NCBI RefSeq assembly: GCF_032250955.1
Contig: NZ_JAVVES010000091.1
Location: 1 to 8,097 of the forward strand
DNA length: 8,097 bases
Reading direction: 5' to 3'
Origin: Sulfuriflexus sp032250955
GTDB lineage: Bacteria; Pseudomonadota; Gammaproteobacteria; AKS1
Positions 7,441 through 8,097 of this stretch are shown here, piece after piece (positions within the stretch are counted from its first letter, which is position 1; the number at the start of each line of letters is the position of its first letter). The notes under the pieces were generated by a model that was not told the DNA's origin, did not search any database, and saw only the letters and a list, made by a program, of their open reading frames with translations. Made by a program: the position numbers and the translations under genes.

Positions 7441-7920
7441 ATGGTTAAGGTTTTATTTGTCTGCATGGGTAATATCTGCCGGTCGCCAACAGCGCACGGT
7501 GTCTTCGAGCACATGCTCAGGGAAGAAGGGCTGGTGGCGAACATCGAGGTGGATTCCTGCGGTACCCATGCCTACCATATTGGTGACGCACCGGATCGAC
7601 GTTCACGAGAGGTTGCGCAGCAACGGGGCATCAGTCTTGAGCACCTGCGGGCCCGCCGCGTCGAGATGAGTGATTTTGAGTATTTTGATTATATTCTTGC
7701 TATGGATAAGGATAATATTTCCATCCTTGAGTCCATGTGTCCTTCGCAATATGCTGACAAGATCGGCTTGTTGCTCGAGTTTGCACCTTCGCGTAGCGAA
7801 AGCGAAGTCCCTGATCCCTATTATGGTGGCCCACAAGGCTTCGATATCGTGCTCGATATGATAGAGGCGGCCAGCCGGGGACTGCTCGAGGATATCCGGC
7901 AGAGGCACATGAAGGAATGA
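7441..7920 (+). CDS. Low-molecular-weight protein tyrosine phosphatase
   Basis: Cytoplasmic phosphatase that removes phosphate from tyrosine residues via a cysteinyl-phosphate intermediate. The 159-residue product is the normal length. The P-loop VCMGNICRSP carries the CX5R(S/T) signature, with nucleophile Cys8, Arg14 and Ser15. The general acid is Asp125 in DPYYGG (125-130). FDYILAMDK (82-90) is another family landmark. The start is supported by AGGA seven bases upstream and by the P-loop lying at the very N-terminus, as in the family. It has its own promoter region rather than following kdsB. In other bacteria such enzymes often act on tyrosine kinases of polysaccharide export, but no kinase is seen here. 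The closeness to lipid A genes is suggestive only. Substrate unknown. Confidence 0.93.
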   Translation: MVKVLFVCMGNICRSPTAHGVFEHMLREEGLVANIEVDSCGTHAYHIGDAPDRRSREVAQQRGISLEHLRARRVEMSDFEYFDYILAMDKDNISILESMCPSQYADKIGLLLEFAPSRSESEVPDPYYGGPQGFDIVLDMIEAASRGLLEDIRQRHMKE

Positions 7921-7945
7921 CGATAATACCATGCTGATAGTGTTT

Positions 7946-7981
7946 GTCGGATTACGTCATGCTCCGCATTCCTAATCCGAC
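7946..7981. repeat. REP-like palindrome, GTCGGATTA...TAATCCGAC type
   Basis: GTCGGATTA (7946-7954) is the exact reverse complement of TAATCCGAC (7973-7981). Inside the 18-base loop, ATGC (7959-7962) and GCAT (7966-7969) also pair, so the whole folds as a two-part hairpin. The right arm continues as CTACGA. From memory, palindromes with the core TCGGATTA...TAATCCGACCTACG are dispersed in many proteobacterial genomes between genes. It starts 26 bases after the phosphatase stop and could also stabilise or end that transcript, although it has no T run. Confidence 0.6.
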
Positions 7982-7999
7982 CTACGATCAGCAATCATC

Positions 8000-8020
8000 A
8001 AAAAAAGCCCCGCACTGCGG
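8000..8020. terminator. A-tract plus short GC hairpin, incomplete terminator-like site
   Basis: Seven A residues (8000-8006) are followed by GCCCCGC-ACT-GCGG. On the - strand this reads as a CCGC/GCGG stem, three extra bases GGC and then seven T residues, the form of a rho-independent terminator for a gene entering from the right. The stem is only 4 bp because the right arm stops after GCGG at 8020. A full arm (GCGGGGC) would give a 7-bp stem with a flanking A-tract. It may be a degraded or interrupted terminator. Confidence 0.35.
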
Positions 8021-8097
8021 TAATGCCGATCAGTTAAGCAAAAAGTTACTTGACTATCAGCAAGATGAGATCAAAATCCGGTGATCATTTTTGGTCA

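Noticed and set aside
7959..8084. 41-codon open frame on the + strand (starting MLRIPNPTYDQQ)
   Set aside because: It begins inside the loop of the palindrome and runs across the terminator-like hairpin. It has no ribosome-binding site and no recognisable protein pattern.
8082..8097. TGATCATTTTTGGTCA as an operator-like palindrome
   Set aside because: Only the TGATCA core and the outer TGA/TCA ends are symmetric, and the sequence ends at the window edge. The evidence is too thin for a site.

Overview
This 8.1 kb window reads as a piece of a gammaproteobacterial chromosome with moderately high GC. It holds eight protein genes. Seven are on the + strand and recognisable: comEC, an exbB/tolQ-type gene, an exbD/tolR-type gene, msbA, lpxK, a Trm112/YcaR-like gene and kdsB, in that order, with a low-molecular-weight protein tyrosine phosphatase gene further on. 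One 90-residue gene of unknown function lies on the - strand. Kdo and lipid A genes show a Gram-negative cell making lipopolysaccharide. The order resembles the comEC(ycaI)-msbA-lpxK-ycaR-kdsB region of Escherichia coli and the comEC-tolQ/tolR-like-lpxK-Trm112-kdsB-phosphatase region of Pseudomonas, as I recall them. The species cannot be named from this.

Region by region: 1-2079 is comEC, cut by the window start and interrupted near its 5' end by an exact 17-bp tandem duplication (56-89) that shifts the reading frame. 2080-2203 is an AT-rich spacer with a GC hairpin, probably holding the promoter of the following cluster. 2204-7013 is a tightly packed six-gene cluster (exbB-like, exbD-like, msbA, lpxK, Trm112-like, kdsB) whose junctions range from a 4-base overlap to a 12-base gap, so it is very likely one transcript. 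A 10-bp hairpin at 7044-7078 separates kdsB from the convergent - strand gene (7084-7356). That gene diverges from the phosphatase gene (7441-7920) across an 84-base spacer. The last 177 bases hold no credible gene. They contain a palindrome of the GTCGGATTA...TAATCCGAC type and what looks like one and a half arms of a terminator hairpin.

How the genes fit together: kdsB activates Kdo, lpxK phosphorylates the lipid A precursor that receives Kdo, and msbA flips the finished lipid A-core across the inner membrane. The exbB/exbD-like pair should form a proton-driven inner-membrane motor whose client is not visible here. The Trm112-like protein belongs to a family of small zinc-binding partner proteins. 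The phosphatase may regulate envelope or polysaccharide functions, but this is only an inference.

I found no tRNA, rRNA, CRISPR array or complete insertion sequence. I see no obviously new multi-gene system. The most unusual signals are the frame-breaking duplication in comEC, the uncharacterised 90-residue protein, and the repeat-like material at the right edge.
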